Origin: Saprospiraceae bacterium
GTDB lineage: Bacteria; Bacteroidota; Bacteroidia; Chitinophagales; Saprospiraceae
Length of the DNA: 64,000 nt
Assembly: GCA_016714985.1 (NCBI GenBank)
Contig: JADKBS010000003.1
Span: forward strand, 248,001 to 312,000
Reading direction: 5' to 3'
Every line of letters begins with the position of its first letter. Position 1 is the stretch's first letter. Shown here piece after piece: positions 8,730 through 17,539 of the stretch. Both the position numbers and the translations under genes were made by a program. Under the pieces are notes generated by a model, which saw only the letters and a list, made by a program, of their open reading frames with translations, searched no databases and was not told the origin of the DNA.

Positions 8730-11700
8730 TCAGTCATCCAACCCTTCCCCTTCCACATCCGCAAAGCTGTCCACCTGCTGCTGGTGCTTCAAGAAGCGGC
8801 ACCAAGAGCAGTCCTCTTGCCCGCAGCCTTCGTAGAATTCTTGCCGCATGATGCGGGCATAGGTGTCGGTGATAAGGCCTTTCACGAAAGCCACGTCCGC
8901 TGGCTCGTATTCAATGCGCTTGGTCTCGAACTGCCCCCGTGCGTCGGGTTCGAGGTAGCTGATTTCGGCGCTGATGGCCCTTGCTGGGTTGCGCCGCCAG
9001 TTGTCGAAGAGGATTTTGTAGAAAACGAGCTGGCGGTAATAGGCTCCTCCGATTGCAGTTTGCGGAACTTGTCCCGACACCTCGGGATTGCGGATTGCGG
9101 ATTGGGAGACCGAGCTATCTTGGCCCTGACTGCCAACTGCCAACTGTCGAACCGCCAACTCAAAATTGGGTCTGCGCAGCCGCTCTGGGTCAGCGCTGCC
9201 CGTTTTATAGTCCACGATATGCACTTCTTGGCCACTCTTGCCGAGGTAGTCAATCCGGTCAATGATGCCCATGATGGGCACGCCCTCCACCTCCACGTAG
9301 TTGAATTCTTGCTCCACCTTACAGTTGGTGGGCCAGTTGGCCTGGTGGTGGCGCACGTATTCGGCAAGGTACTGCCTGCCGAGGTCGAGGCGGCGCTCGA
9401 AGTCCTTTTTGCTGAGGAATGCCTGTTGCCGCCGCATTTCATGCTCAAAAAACTGCACGAACTCGCCCGCAAATGGGAAGTGCCGATTGCCGGGTGCAGC
9501 CCGCAGCATCTGCTCGAAACCCCTTCGCAAGGCATTGTGCATGGCTACCCCGTAAAAGGCCGCCTCAGTGGCCACAGCAGGTGCCCGCAGCACATTTTCA
9601 TAGTAAAAACTCAGTGGGCAGCGCAGGAACTTGTTCATCGCCGTCACGCTGAGGGTGAATTTTTCCAATAGCGCCTGTACTGCCATTCGGTCGTGCGGCT
9701 CCACGCCCGCTGTTGGCTTGCCTTCGAGTAAAAGGGCAGCCTGTGCCTCCAAAATGGCGATTGGCGCCACGCCACTGGGTAGTTCTTGAACCGAGTTTTT
9801 GCCCAAAATCTCGTCCAAAAACTGGGTGCGCAGCAAGTCTTTTCCGTCGTCGTTCTTGATGGCATAGCTGAGGTGCAGTTGCTCCTTTGCCCTTGTCATG
9901 GCCACGTAGAACAGCCGCCGCCTTGCCTCCATCGCATCGGCTTCGCCGCTGAGGTGCAGCGTATCGGGGAAGGTGAACTGGAAATGGCTGCCCCGCTTGG
10001 CTGGCTCCCAGTTGTCCTTCACGCAGTCGAGGAGGAAGACGTGGCGGAACTCAAGGCCCTTGGAGGAGTGGGCGGTTAGCAACTGGATTGCGGAGTGGGC
10101 GATTGCGGATTGGGGATTGCGGATTTCGGATTGGGGATTGCGGATTGCGGATTGGGGGGCCGAGCTATCTTGTCCCTGACTGTGGACTGCGGATTGCGGA
10201 CTATGGACTGCCTCAGCGTTCTGTGTTGGGTTTGACGGAGAAAGGGCGGGTGTAGCACCTCCAATCCGCAATCCGTAATCCCCAATCCGCAATCCAATCC
10301 CGTTTGCGTCCATGCTGGCGAATATTTCCAGCAGCCTCGTGAGGTGGAGCCGTGGGTTGCGGAGCGCCTCATTTTCGATGAAATTGGTGAAGGCAAATAG
10401 CACCTGCAATAGTTCGGCCTTGCGCTCGCTGGCCAGTACATGGCGCAGCAGCCCGCTGCGGTTGATGAGCCTTTCGATGAAATGCGGAACGCTGAGGTTG
10501 GTGTACTCGCCGAGCATGAACTCGATGAATTCGGAGAGTTGCAGCAATGCCTCCGGTTGTTCGATGCCCGTCTGTTTCAGCAGGTTCTTGTTGGCTATGG
10601 CGCTTCGCAAATAGAGTGAAACGGACTTGGCACCGGGTTTCGTTGGCAGTTTTTCCATGCCCGTCCAGCCTTCGCCCTCAGTGGCCAGCCACATGGAAAG
10701 GCGGGCGATGTCCTGCGGTTTTATCCCAAAAAACTCAAAATGCAGCATCCTGAAAAGCGCCTGCTCGCCACTGTAAGGTCGGTGGAACTCGTCGGCGAAA
10801 TAGCCGAGTACCATGCGCAGGTTCTCCACCAGCGGCAGGTCGAGTGCGTTGATGGGCTGGCGGGTTTGGTACGGGATGCCTTTTTTTTCCAGCAGCGCCA
10901 TCAGCCGCTTGGCTTGGCGGTGCTTCGCAAAAATGACGGCCACCTCATCGAGTGGGAAGCCCTCGTTCATCAGTGTTTCGAGCTGCTCCGCAATGGCCAC
11001 CTCCTCCTGCAAGCGGTTCGGGAAAGCTTTTACCGAAGGCAAAACAGGCAAATGGGCGTATTCGGGATGCCGTGCGGTCAGGATTTTTTCCAGGCCCAAG
11101 TCCCGCAGGTGGTTCACGATGCGCAGCGTGTTTGTGCCGATGAGCGTCCCCGCCGAGTCGAGGATGTGCTGCGTGGAGCGGTAGTTTTCGGTCAGTACCA
11201 CCACCTTCAGGTCGTCGTGATGGGTGTGGTAGAAGTCGGTGATGTTCTTCAAGCGGGCACCCTGGAACTCGTAGATGCTCTGGTCGTCGTCGCCGACGAT
11301 GAAGATGTTGGGGGCGTCCCAGAACTCGGTCAGGCGGTGCAGCACCTCGTTTTGGGCGCCGTTGGTATCCTGGTATTCATCAAGTAGGAAGTAGAGGTAT
11401 TGCTCCTGGTAGCGGGCCAGCAGGTAGGGGTGGTCACGGAAGGCCCGCAGCACCCAAAGTATCATGTCCTCGTAGTCGTAGCGTCGGCGCTCCCGCAGGA
11501 TGTCCTCATAACGGGGGAAGAGTTGTACTGCCGAGCGTAGCCTTTCCATCTTCAGTTTTTCCTCCTCAATGGCGGCGGTTTTCAGGTCGCCTTTTTTCCA
11601 TGTGCCTCGGTTCTGCTGGTAAACGAACTCCTTGCGGTTGGGCAGGTCAGCGAGGTAGGCGTCTATTTTTTCTTCAACAAAAGCGGGCGTCCAGTTTTCC

Positions 11701-12194
11701 GATTTCATGCGCCGGAAGAGTTCCTGCAAGTGCCGCTCATAGCGATAGCCGTCCGAGCGGCCCCTTCGCAAAGGGTGTGCCCACGGCACTTCGTCGAGCA
11801 GTTGTCGGATGGTTTCGACCCGCTCCAAGTCGCTCAAAGGCTCCAGTTCCCGGCGGCCAAAGAGTTCAAGGTTGTCCTGGATGATGGTGTTGCAAAACGA
11901 GTGGAAGGTAAAGATGTGCACCTTGTGGGCATCCGGCCCGATGAGCGAGAGCAGCCGCTGCCGCATGGCCTGCACCCCGGCGTCGGTGAAGGTGAGGCAG
12001 AGGATATTGTGCGGCTGTGTGTCGGTTCGAAGCAGGATATTGCCGATGCGGGCGGCGAGGATGTGCGTCTTGCCGGTGCCCGGGCCAGCGATGACCAGCA
12101 CGGGGCCTTCGATATGCTCCACGGCCTCCCGCTGGGCAGGGTTGAGGCGCTCCAATGCCTGGAGGAACTGCTCGTTGTAGTGCTGGTTGGTCAT
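8730..12194 (-). CDS. UvrD/Rep-like ATP-dependent helicase fused to RecB-type nuclease domain
   Basis: 1,154 residues. Walker A AGPGTGKT (36-43), motif II LLDEYQDTN (about 272-280), GDDDQSIYEFQGA (motif III region), ENYRST (motif IV) and LLTAHSSKGLEF (motif V) define a superfamily 1A helicase. The C-terminal part has AMHNALRRGFE, IVDYKTG (about 990-997) and YYRQLVFY, i.e. a PD-(D/E)XK RecB-family nuclease, ending in a Cys cluster (CGQEDCSWC). The likely role is DNA repair/recombination, an AddA-like architecture without a clear AddB partner. Two low-complexity insertions are unusual: about residues 630-703, just before motif V, and about 1008-1048, just after DYKTG; both are translated word-repeat DNA in frame. 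A TACCTTTG box ends only 7 bp before the ATG, implying a leaderless message or a misplaced start. Confidence 0.88.
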   Translation of the reverse strand: MTNQHYNEQFLQALERLNPAQREAVEHIEGPVLVIAGPGTGKTHILAARIGNILLRTDTQPHNILCLTFTDAGVQAMRQRLLSLIGPDAHKVHIFTFHSFCNTIIQDNLELFGRRELEPLSDLERVETIRQLLDEVPWAHPLRRGRSDGYRYERHLQELFRRMKSENWTPAFVEEKIDAYLADLPNRKEFVYQQNRGTWKKGDLKTAAIEEEKLKMERLRSAVQLFPRYEDILRERRRYDYEDMILWVLRAFRDHPYLLARYQEQYLYFLLDEYQDTNGAQNEVLHRLTEFWDAPNIFIVGDDDQSIYEFQGARLKNITDFYHTHHDDLKVVVLTENYRSTQHILDSAGTLIGTNTLRIVNHLRDLGLEKILTARHPEYAHLPVLPSVKAFPNRLQEEVAIAEQLETLMNEGFPLDEVAVIFAKHRQAKRLMALLEKKGIPYQTRQPINALDLPLVENLRMVLGYFADEFHRPYSGEQALFRMLHFEFFGIKPQDIARLSMWLATEGEGWTGMEKLPTKPGAKSVSLYLRSAIANKNLLKQTGIEQPEALLQLSEFIEFMLGEYTNLSVPHFIERLINRSGLLRHVLASERKAELLQVLFAFTNFIENEALRNPRLHLTRLLEIFASMDANGIGLRIGDYGLRIGGATPALSPSNPTQNAEAVHSPQSAVHSQGQDSSAPQSAIRNPQSEIRNPQSAIAHSAIQLLTAHSSKGLEFRHVFLLDCVKDNWEPAKRGSHFQFTFPDTLHLSGEADAMEARRRLFYVAMTRAKEQLHLSYAIKNDDGKDLLRTQFLDEILGKNSVQELPSGVAPIAILEAQAALLLEGKPTAGVEPHDRMAVQALLEKFTLSVTAMNKFLRCPLSFYYENVLRAPAVATEAAFYGVAMHNALRRGFEQMLRAAPGNRHFPFAGEFVQFFEHEMRRQQAFLSKKDFERRLDLGRQYLAEYVRHHQANWPTNCKVEQEFNYVEVEGVPIMGIIDRIDYLGKSGQEVHIVDYKTGSADPERLRRPNFELAVRQLAVGSQGQDSSVSQSAIRNPEVSGQVPQTAIGGAYYRQLVFYKILFDNWRRNPARAISAEISYLEPDARGQFETKRIEYEPADVAFVKGLITDTYARIMRQEFYEGCGQEDCSWCRFLKHQQQVDSFADVEGEGLDD
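9052..9165. repeat. In-frame word-repeat insertion in the helicase/nuclease gene (site 2)
   Basis: Plus-strand words GGATTGCGGATTGCGGATTG, then GAGCTATCTTG (9112-9122) and CTGCCAACTGCCAACTG. About 46 bp are nearly identical to the insertion near 10.16 kb. On the coding strand it supplies residues such as GSQGQDSSVSQSAIRNPE in a loop of the nuclease domain. Confidence 0.75.
10080..10310. repeat. In-frame word-repeat hairpin insertion in the helicase gene (site 1)
   Basis: Multiple GGATTGCGGATT words on one arm (10084-10165) and their complements (CCGCAATCC/GTAATCC) on the other (10262-10296), with the shared GAGCTATCTTG core at 10162-10172. About 70 codons are added ahead of helicase motif V without breaking the frame. 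Confidence 0.75.
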
Positions 12195-12201
12195 TGCGGA
12201 G

Positions 12202-12209
12202 CAAAGGTA
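12202..12209 (-). promoter_or_regulatory. -7 element abutting the helicase start codon
   Basis: TACCTTTG on the minus strand, seven bases before the ATG at 12194. A TTTCA at 12231-12235 could be a poor -33. If used, the transcript starts at or just before the start codon. Confidence 0.45.
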
Positions 12210-12563
12210 GGAAAAGGAAAATTGAGCTTGTGAAATCGGATAACGGAAGCCACAAATGGAAAGGCAAGTTCACATTTTGTGTATCCCCCTCACAATCAGC
12301 TTCGACCATGTGGCCATCTGCTCAACCACGGCGATGCCACCAACCTCGCCGGCCCGTTCAGGCCAATGCAGCGAACGGCAATTTCGAGGACTGCAAGTGG
12401 CACAAGCTATGGGTGGGCTGGTACGCCCCCACGCAGACCTTGAAGTCTTTTTTTTGTCGCTTGTTTAATTTTTTTCCAAAAAAACTTAAACAAAAGATTC
12501 AACTCCCTGTTTCGATTCTGTTTTAACTGAGAAACAAAACAAGATTGTGGCAAAAAAATAGTC
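12210..12563. other. Intergenic region between the divergent helicase and carotenoid genes
   Basis: No gene recognised. A GC-rich block (12.29-12.44 kb) has a short frame reading LLNHGDATNLAG, which resembles the HLNHGD tail motif of some secreted Bacteroidota proteins, but nothing more. An imperfect hairpin (12461-12493: TTGTTTAA with T7, against A7 with TTAAACAA, one bulged C) precedes crtI. A run of seven A (12552-12558) lies where the crtI N-terminus should begin. Confidence 0.5.
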
Positions 12564-14036
12564 GTGATTGGTTCGGGGTTCGCTGGTTTGGCTACGGCAA
12601 GTTGCTTGGCCAAGCGGGGCTATGACGTGACCATATTGGAAAAAAACGACGAGCCGGGTGGCCGTGCCCGCAAGTTTGAGGCCGAGGGCTTCACTTTCGA
12701 CATGGGGCCGAGCTGGTACTGGATGCCGGAGGTTTTCGAGGAGTATTTCAACCTTTTTGGCAAGAAGGCCAGCGACTACTACGACCTTGTACGGCTCGAC
12801 CCTTCCTACCGTATTTTTTTTGGGAAAAACGATGAACTCAATGTGCCCGCTGGCGTGGAGGCGCTTTGCGAAATGTTCGAAAAGGAAGAACCGGGCAGCA
12901 GCGTGAAGCTCCGTCAGTTCTTGGCGGAAGCCAAGTACAAATATGAAGTGGGCATGGGCGAGTTCGTGCGGAAGCCGAGCCTGTCCATCTTGGAGTTTGC
13001 CGACCTGCGCATATTGGCCAGCATGTTCCGCTTGCAGATGTTCAGCTCGCTGTCGTCGCATGTGCGGTCGCTTTTCAAAAGCAAGAAACTGATAGAACTG
13101 CTTGAATTCCCGGTGCTGTTCTTGGGTGCAACTCCTGAAAACACCCCGGCCATGTACAGCCTGATGAACTACGCCGACATGGCGCTCGGCACTTGGTATC
13201 CCAAGGGCGGCATGACCAAGATTATTGAAGGAATGGTTTCCTTGGCAAAGGAACTGGGCGTCAAAATCCAACTCGGCGAGGAGGTCAAACAGATTTATGT
13301 GCCCAATGGCCATGCCACCAAGGTCGTTACCGCCAAGGGCGAGTACGCCGCCGATGTGGTGGTGGGCGGTGCGGATTACCACCACGTCGAGCAAAACCTG
13401 CTGAACGAGCGGGTGCGGCAGTACGATGCCAAGTACTGGGACAAACGGGTGATGGCACCTTCCAGCCTGCTGTTTTACTTGGGCATCAACAAGCGCCTGA
13501 AGGGCCTCTTGCACCACAACCTTTTCTTCGACAAGGATTTCAAGAAACATGCGGTCGAGATTTACGACCAGCCTGTGTGGCCGACCGAGCCGCTGTTTTA
13601 CGTATGCGCACCCAGTGTGACCGACCCCACCGTGGCGCCGGAAGAGTGCGAAAACCTTTTTGTGCTCATCCCACTCGCCCCCGATTTGGAAGACACCGAG
13701 GCGCTTAGGGAACAGTACTATAATATGGTGATGGAACGCCTCGAAAACCTGACAGGGCAAGCTATTCGTATAGCTGTGGTGTACAAGCGATCGTTTGCCC
13801 ACAATGATTTCAAGAAGCACTACCATGCCTTCAAGGGCAATGCCTACGGCCTTGCCAACACGCTTTTGCAAACAGCCTTCCTGAAACCAAGAATAAAGAG
13901 CAAAAAAGTTAGCAACCTTTACTATACCGGCCAACTGACTGCCCCCGGCCCTGGCGTTCCGCCGTCGCTGATTTCGGGGCAGGTGGTGGCGGAACTGATT
14001 GACAAAGAGCTTCGAGCTTCGAGTTCCGAGTCTTGA
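12564..14036 (+). CDS. crtI: Phytoene desaturase/dehydrogenase (CrtI family)
   Basis: 490 residues; FAD-dependent desaturase that converts phytoene towards lycopene at the membrane. Seen: dinucleotide-binding GSGFAGLATASCLAKRGYDV, EKNDEPGGRA (FAD-binding continuation), GPSWYWMPEVFE, and the C-terminal YTGQLTAPGPGVPPSLISG typical of CrtI. The only in-frame start is the GTG at 12564, but conserved residues KKIVV are encoded just upstream with no start codon; an extra A in the A7 run (12552-12558) would connect them to a GTG at 12547, so the N-terminus is probably mis-sequenced. The last residues (RASSSES) are encoded by the repeat that separates crtI from crtB. First gene of a crtI-crtB-crtZ operon. 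Confidence 0.92.
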   Translation: MIGSGFAGLATASCLAKRGYDVTILEKNDEPGGRARKFEAEGFTFDMGPSWYWMPEVFEEYFNLFGKKASDYYDLVRLDPSYRIFFGKNDELNVPAGVEALCEMFEKEEPGSSVKLRQFLAEAKYKYEVGMGEFVRKPSLSILEFADLRILASMFRLQMFSSLSSHVRSLFKSKKLIELLEFPVLFLGATPENTPAMYSLMNYADMALGTWYPKGGMTKIIEGMVSLAKELGVKIQLGEEVKQIYVPNGHATKVVTAKGEYAADVVVGGADYHHVEQNLLNERVRQYDAKYWDKRVMAPSSLLFYLGINKRLKGLLHHNLFFDKDFKKHAVEIYDQPVWPTEPLFYVCAPSVTDPTVAPEECENLFVLIPLAPDLEDTEALREQYYNMVMERLENLTGQAIRIAVVYKRSFAHNDFKKHYHAFKGNAYGLANTLLQTAFLKPRIKSKKVSNLYYTGQLTAPGPGVPPSLISGQVVAELIDKELRASSSES

Positions 14037-14090
14037 GTTGGGCACTGCCCTTCTCGCAACTCGCAACTCAAGGCTCGTAACTAAACAACC
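14010..14090. repeat. Word-repeat hairpin at the crtI/crtB junction
   Basis: CTTCGAG/GAGTTCCGAG words, then CGCAACTCGCAACTC. CGAGTCTTGAGTTG (14027-14040) pairs with CAACTCAAGGCTCG (14064-14077) with one mismatch. The crtI stop (14034-14036) lies inside the first arm. Confidence 0.75.
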
Positions 14091-14094
14091 AGCT

Positions 14095-14930
14095 ATGCTT
14101 AATCTGTACAACACCACCTGCCAAGAGTGCAGCCAGCTCATCACGAAGCGGTACAGCACTTCGTTTTCGATGGGCATCCGTGCCTTCGACCCATCTATAA
14201 GGATGCCTATCTATTCCATCTACGGCTTCGTGCGGTTCGCCGACGAGATTGTGGACACCTTCGACGGCTATCCCAAGGCGGATTTGCTGAGGCGCTTCCG
14301 GGAGGACACCTACACGGCCATTGCGGAGCGTATCAGCCTGAACCCCGTGCTGCATGCTTTTCAGGAAGTGGTGCATCGTTATAAAATTGAGCAGGAGCTG
14401 ATTGACGCTTTTTTGGATAGCATGGAAATGGACTTGCACCATAATTACTATGGCAGCGAACTATACCAAAAATACATCTACGGTTCGGCTGAGGTGGTGG
14501 GTTTGATGTGCTTGCGGGTGTTCTGTGAGGGCGATGGTGCCCTGTTCGACAGGCTGAAATCGCCTGCTCAAAGCCTCGGTGCGGCCTTCCAGAAAATCAA
14601 CTTCCTGCGTGACCTAAAGAGTGATTTCGATGACCGTGGCCGTGTGTATTTCCCCGGTGTGGACTTTTCGAACTTCACCACAGCGGACAAGCGCAGCATC
14701 GAAGCGGAAATAAAAAAGATTTTGATGACGCCTACCTTGGCATCGTGCAGTTGCCAAAAAGTGCACGTTTTGGCGTATATTTGGCCTATGTTTATTACCT
14801 AAATTTGTTCCAAAAAATACGCCGTACGGCTGCCGCCAAGGTCAAGGAGCAGCGTATCCGTGTGAACGATGGCAAGAAAATTTACCTGTTGTGCAGTTCT
14901 GCGGTGCGGATGAGTTTGAATATGTTATGA
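14095..14930 (+). CDS. crtB: Phytoene/squalene synthase family protein (frameshifted in this sequence)
   Basis: Condenses two geranylgeranyl diphosphates to phytoene. Seen: SFSMGIRAF, the first Asp-rich motif FADEIVDTFDG (about residues 42-52), YIYGSAEVVGLM and the second motif LRDLKSDFDDRGRVYFP. After residue ~208 the frame runs into unrelated residues and stops at 14802; the +1 frame continues with the expected C-terminus (VQLPKSARFGVYLAYVYYLN) to 14930. One additional A in the A6 run at 14712-14717 restores a 278-residue protein of normal length. The start is the ATG at 14095; the longer frame from 13999 only translates the intergenic repeat. Middle gene of the carotenoid operon. Confidence 0.88.
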
Positions 14931-15045
14931 TTGTTTTATTGTTGGATTGTTTTATTGTTGAATTGTTGCCCGTTTAACGTGTTCCTTGACAATATAACAA
15001 TCATAACAATCCCAACAATCCCAACAATACAACAATTTAACAATG
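14926..15045. repeat. Word-repeat hairpin filling the crtB-crtZ spacer
   Basis: TTATTGTTGGATTG-type words (14926-14970) face ACAATCCCAACAATA-type complements (14990-15042). The block begins at the crtB stop codon and ends at the crtZ ATG; even the first crtZ codons (ATGTCAACAATACAAGCAAT) follow the same word. Confidence 0.8.
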
Positions 15046-15519
15046 TCAACAATACAAGCAATCCTCATCACCCTCGCCGCAGTGGGCGGCATGGAGTTCG
15101 TGGCGTGGTTCGCCCATAAGTACATCATGCACGGCTTCGGCTGGAAGTGGCACGAAGACCACCACCGCCCCGACTTCAAGGAAGGCCGTTGGTTCGAGAA
15201 GAACGACCTGTTTTTCCTCGTCTTTGCAACGCCCGGCATCACCTGCATCCTGCTCGGTTCGTTCACGGTGCATACATGGCTGTTCTATATCGGGCTGGGC
15301 ATCACGATTTACGGAGCTATTTACTTCCTCATCCATGACGTTTATATCCACCAACGGTTTTCGTGGTTCCGGCAATTGGACTCGAAGTACAGCAGGGCCA
15401 TTTTGCGGGCGCATGGGTCGCACCACGCTAACCAAGGCAAGCACGACTGCGAGTCGTTCGGGCTGCTGTTGGTCAATCCTAAGTATTTTAAGAAAAGGAG
15501 TGAATGGAAGAAGGCATAG
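15043..15519 (+). CDS. crtZ: Beta-carotene hydroxylase (CrtZ type, fatty-acid-hydroxylase superfamily)
   Basis: 158 residues. Four histidine boxes that bind the di-iron centre are intact: HKYIMH (about 25-30), HEDHH (37-41), HDVYIHQR (about 98-105) and HGSHH (about 123-127). Hydrophobic stretches at about 5-22, 56-75 and 78-97 fit an integral membrane enzyme. It hydroxylates beta-ionone rings of carotenoids, giving zeaxanthin-type pigments. No crtY cyclase or crtE is visible nearby, so those steps are encoded elsewhere. Last gene of the crt operon. Confidence 0.9.
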   Translation: MSTIQAILITLAAVGGMEFVAWFAHKYIMHGFGWKWHEDHHRPDFKEGRWFEKNDLFFLVFATPGITCILLGSFTVHTWLFYIGLGITIYGAIYFLIHDVYIHQRFSWFRQLDSKYSRAILRAHGSHHANQGKHDCESFGLLLVNPKYFKKRSEWKKA

Positions 15520-15601
15520 GGTTATTGCCATCATCAAATTGGGGCGAATCACTGATTAGCCCATTTTACCTGAATAACCAATCCTTCCAGCCAGGCTCCC
15601 G

Positions 15602-17467
15602 TCAAAACCGCACCTCTGCGTCCAATTCCCAATTGGCCCGCAGTTCCTCCAGCTTCCTCCGCACAAACCGCTCCGGCTGGCGGTGCAGGTCATAGTTGCC
15701 AGTCGTCCAGCGTCCATTTCGGTCGGTGTCTTCGATGAGTTCAACGGTATAGGCGCCTGGTGGCATCAAGGGCAGTTTTACTTCAAAATTGGGCATACTG
15801 GCCACCGTCCATACCCGCAAGGGGGGCGAGTCGGGCTTGTCGAGGAGCTGTACCACATACGCCTTGACCGAATCCAATCCAACAGCTTTCAGGGTCAATG
15901 AACCAAAATCCTTGCGCAGCGCAGCATTGGCTTTCTGTAAAATGGTGTCGGCATTGCTCAAGCCGTAAATATCCGTCAATGCCCCGGGCAGCAATTGCAA
16001 TTGGTAGGGCACGCCCTCTTTCCAAGAATATTCAACGAGAAAATTCCGTCGTGCCAACGAATCAATGCGCAGCCGGGGCTGAACCACGGTTTGGGAGGTA
16101 TCTTCCAGCAGCCGGATATTGGCGGTGTTGATGCTGCCCAACGGCTGGTTGAACTGGATGGACAGTGGCTGCTCAGGTGCCAGTTTCACGGGTTGGCCCG
16201 TCAGCTTGGTGGCGGTCGTGAGCTTTGCCGAGGTGAGGAAGTTCGCCCGAAGCCCAGATTTTACCAGCACCGTGTCCACGCTCGTATCACGCTGCAAGAA
16301 GATGCGCCAAGTGGTGTCCTGCACGGGGTGGTGGTACCAAAGCCGCACGGAGTCTTTTTCGTTTTCGAGGAAAACGACCTGTCCCGCGCTGTCGAAACTG
16401 ATCTTGGCTTGGGCGGGTGGCTGGTTGAAGCCGAGCGTGACCCGGCCATATTTCGAGGCTTCTTTGCTTCGCAAAAACAGGGGCTTCTCTTGGGCGAAAA
16501 GCCGCAGGTTGACCACTGGGGTGGGCGGTTTGGCAGGGCGCAAAGCGGGAGGTTTCGATAGGCTGTCCACCTGCAAGCTATCATTCCGCAAGCTATCATT
16601 CCGCAAGCTATCCAAGCCTAGTGAATCACCCTGAGCCTGACTGCCTACTGCCAACTGCCGAACTGCCGAACTATCTACCTCTCCGCTCAAAGTCAGCAGG
16701 CTGTCCAGAAAGCCAATCTGCTCCGATTCACCGTCGAAAGTATAGTTCAGGTTCAGGTCGTTGAGTGCCACGGCCTTGAACCTGCCCGATTTAACATTGC
16801 TCACCTTGAACTTGCCATCCTTGTTAGTTAGTCCAAAGTAGAAGGGCCGCTCGGTGCGCACCACCGAGTCTGCGGTATTTTCATAGAGCATGAACAGGGT
16901 CTTGTCCATTGGTTTTTCCGTCCAGGCATCCACGATGGTTCCTTCTACGGAGAGCGAGTCAATATAGTCGCCCGTAGAGAACACGAAGACGATGGGCGCC
17001 ACGTTGCCCTCGGTCAGGTCACGGATGGCTTGGCCGAAGTTGATGACGTAAGTGGCGCTGTCACGCAATACTTCATCCTTGTCGAAAAGGACTTGGATGG
17101 TCTTCTTGCGCCGCACGATTTCAGGGCGCTTGGCCAGCGGCGGCGAGATGATGACCTGCGTGAACACGTCCCGCAGTTCTACCCATTCGTTAAATGCTAG
17201 CACGATGTCCTGCTTCTGGAAGCGGGTCTGGTAGTTGCGGGTGGAACGGAGGGAGTCGAGTTGGGGTGGGTCGAGGTCTTTCGGGCCACCTTCGATGGGG
17301 ACGATATTGGCACAGCCGCAGAGGGCTGCCAAGGCAAGGAGCAGGAGGACAGTTCGACAGTTCGACCCCTTACAGGGTGGCAAAAGGCAGTTTGCAGTCA
17401 AGTTTGGCGGTTGTTTAGTTTGTAAGTCAGTAATGGAGCAGGCCCATTTCCTGATTTTTTGTTGCAA
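15602..17467 (-). CDS. Lipoprotein with bacterial Ig-like (SbsA/Big_5) domain
   Basis: 621 residues in the longest frame. A hydrophobic run VLLLLALAALCGC gives a lipobox with Cys at about 52, followed by IVPIEGGPKDLDPPQL, the recognisable start of a widespread Bacteroidota Ig-like lipoprotein family. The Ig-like part (about 60-150) contains FNEWVELRDVFTQVIISPPL and YVINFGQAIRDLTEGN; a carboxypeptidase-regulatory-like fold follows (VEGTIVDAWTEKPMDKT onward). The start is unclear: the frame opens with TTG at 17467, overlapping a TATTTTTG box (17465-17472), there is no ATG before the lipobox, and the first ~38 residues come from word-repeat DNA. A second repeat insertion near 16.6 kb encodes LRNDSLRNDSL and AVRQLAVGSQ. 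Function unknown; outer-membrane anchored. Confidence 0.78.
   Translation of the reverse strand: MQQKIRKWACSITDLQTKQPPNLTANCLLPPCKGSNCRTVLLLLALAALCGCANIVPIEGGPKDLDPPQLDSLRSTRNYQTRFQKQDIVLAFNEWVELRDVFTQVIISPPLAKRPEIVRRKKTIQVLFDKDEVLRDSATYVINFGQAIRDLTEGNVAPIVFVFSTGDYIDSLSVEGTIVDAWTEKPMDKTLFMLYENTADSVVRTERPFYFGLTNKDGKFKVSNVKSGRFKAVALNDLNLNYTFDGESEQIGFLDSLLTLSGEVDSSAVRQLAVGSQAQGDSLGLDSLRNDSLRNDSLQVDSLSKPPALRPAKPPTPVVNLRLFAQEKPLFLRSKEASKYGRVTLGFNQPPAQAKISFDSAGQVVFLENEKDSVRLWYHHPVQDTTWRIFLQRDTSVDTVLVKSGLRANFLTSAKLTTATKLTGQPVKLAPEQPLSIQFNQPLGSINTANIRLLEDTSQTVVQPRLRIDSLARRNFLVEYSWKEGVPYQLQLLPGALTDIYGLSNADTILQKANAALRKDFGSLTLKAVGLDSVKAYVVQLLDKPDSPPLRVWTVASMPNFEVKLPLMPPGAYTVELIEDTDRNGRWTTGNYDLHRQPERFVRRKLEELRANWELDAEVRF
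16570..16680. repeat. In-frame tandem and word repeat inside the Ig-like lipoprotein gene
   Basis: The 15-mer GCAAGCTATCATTCC occurs about 2.6 times (16574-16612), followed by CTGCCAACTGCCGAACTGCC. The same CAACTGC words occur in the helicase insertion at 9.13 kb. The frame is kept. Confidence 0.75.
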
Positions 17468-17539
17468 AAATAGCTGCCTCCACTTAACGCTATAAATAGC
17501 TGTGAAAACAAGTGCATTTGCCGAAGTTTAACAGAAAAT

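Noticed and set aside
8724..9671. 315-codon open frame on the plus strand opposite the helicase gene
   Set aside because: Antisense shadow of a well-supported helicase/nuclease; the product has no recognisable motif.
6581..12194. Complete Pycsar operon
   Set aside because: No nucleotide cyclase gene next to the effector-like gene; neighbours are DUF937 and a helicase.
12486..14177. 563-codon open frame antisense to crtI
   Set aside because: Low-complexity His/Val-rich product typical of antisense frames in GC-rich genes; crtI is certain.
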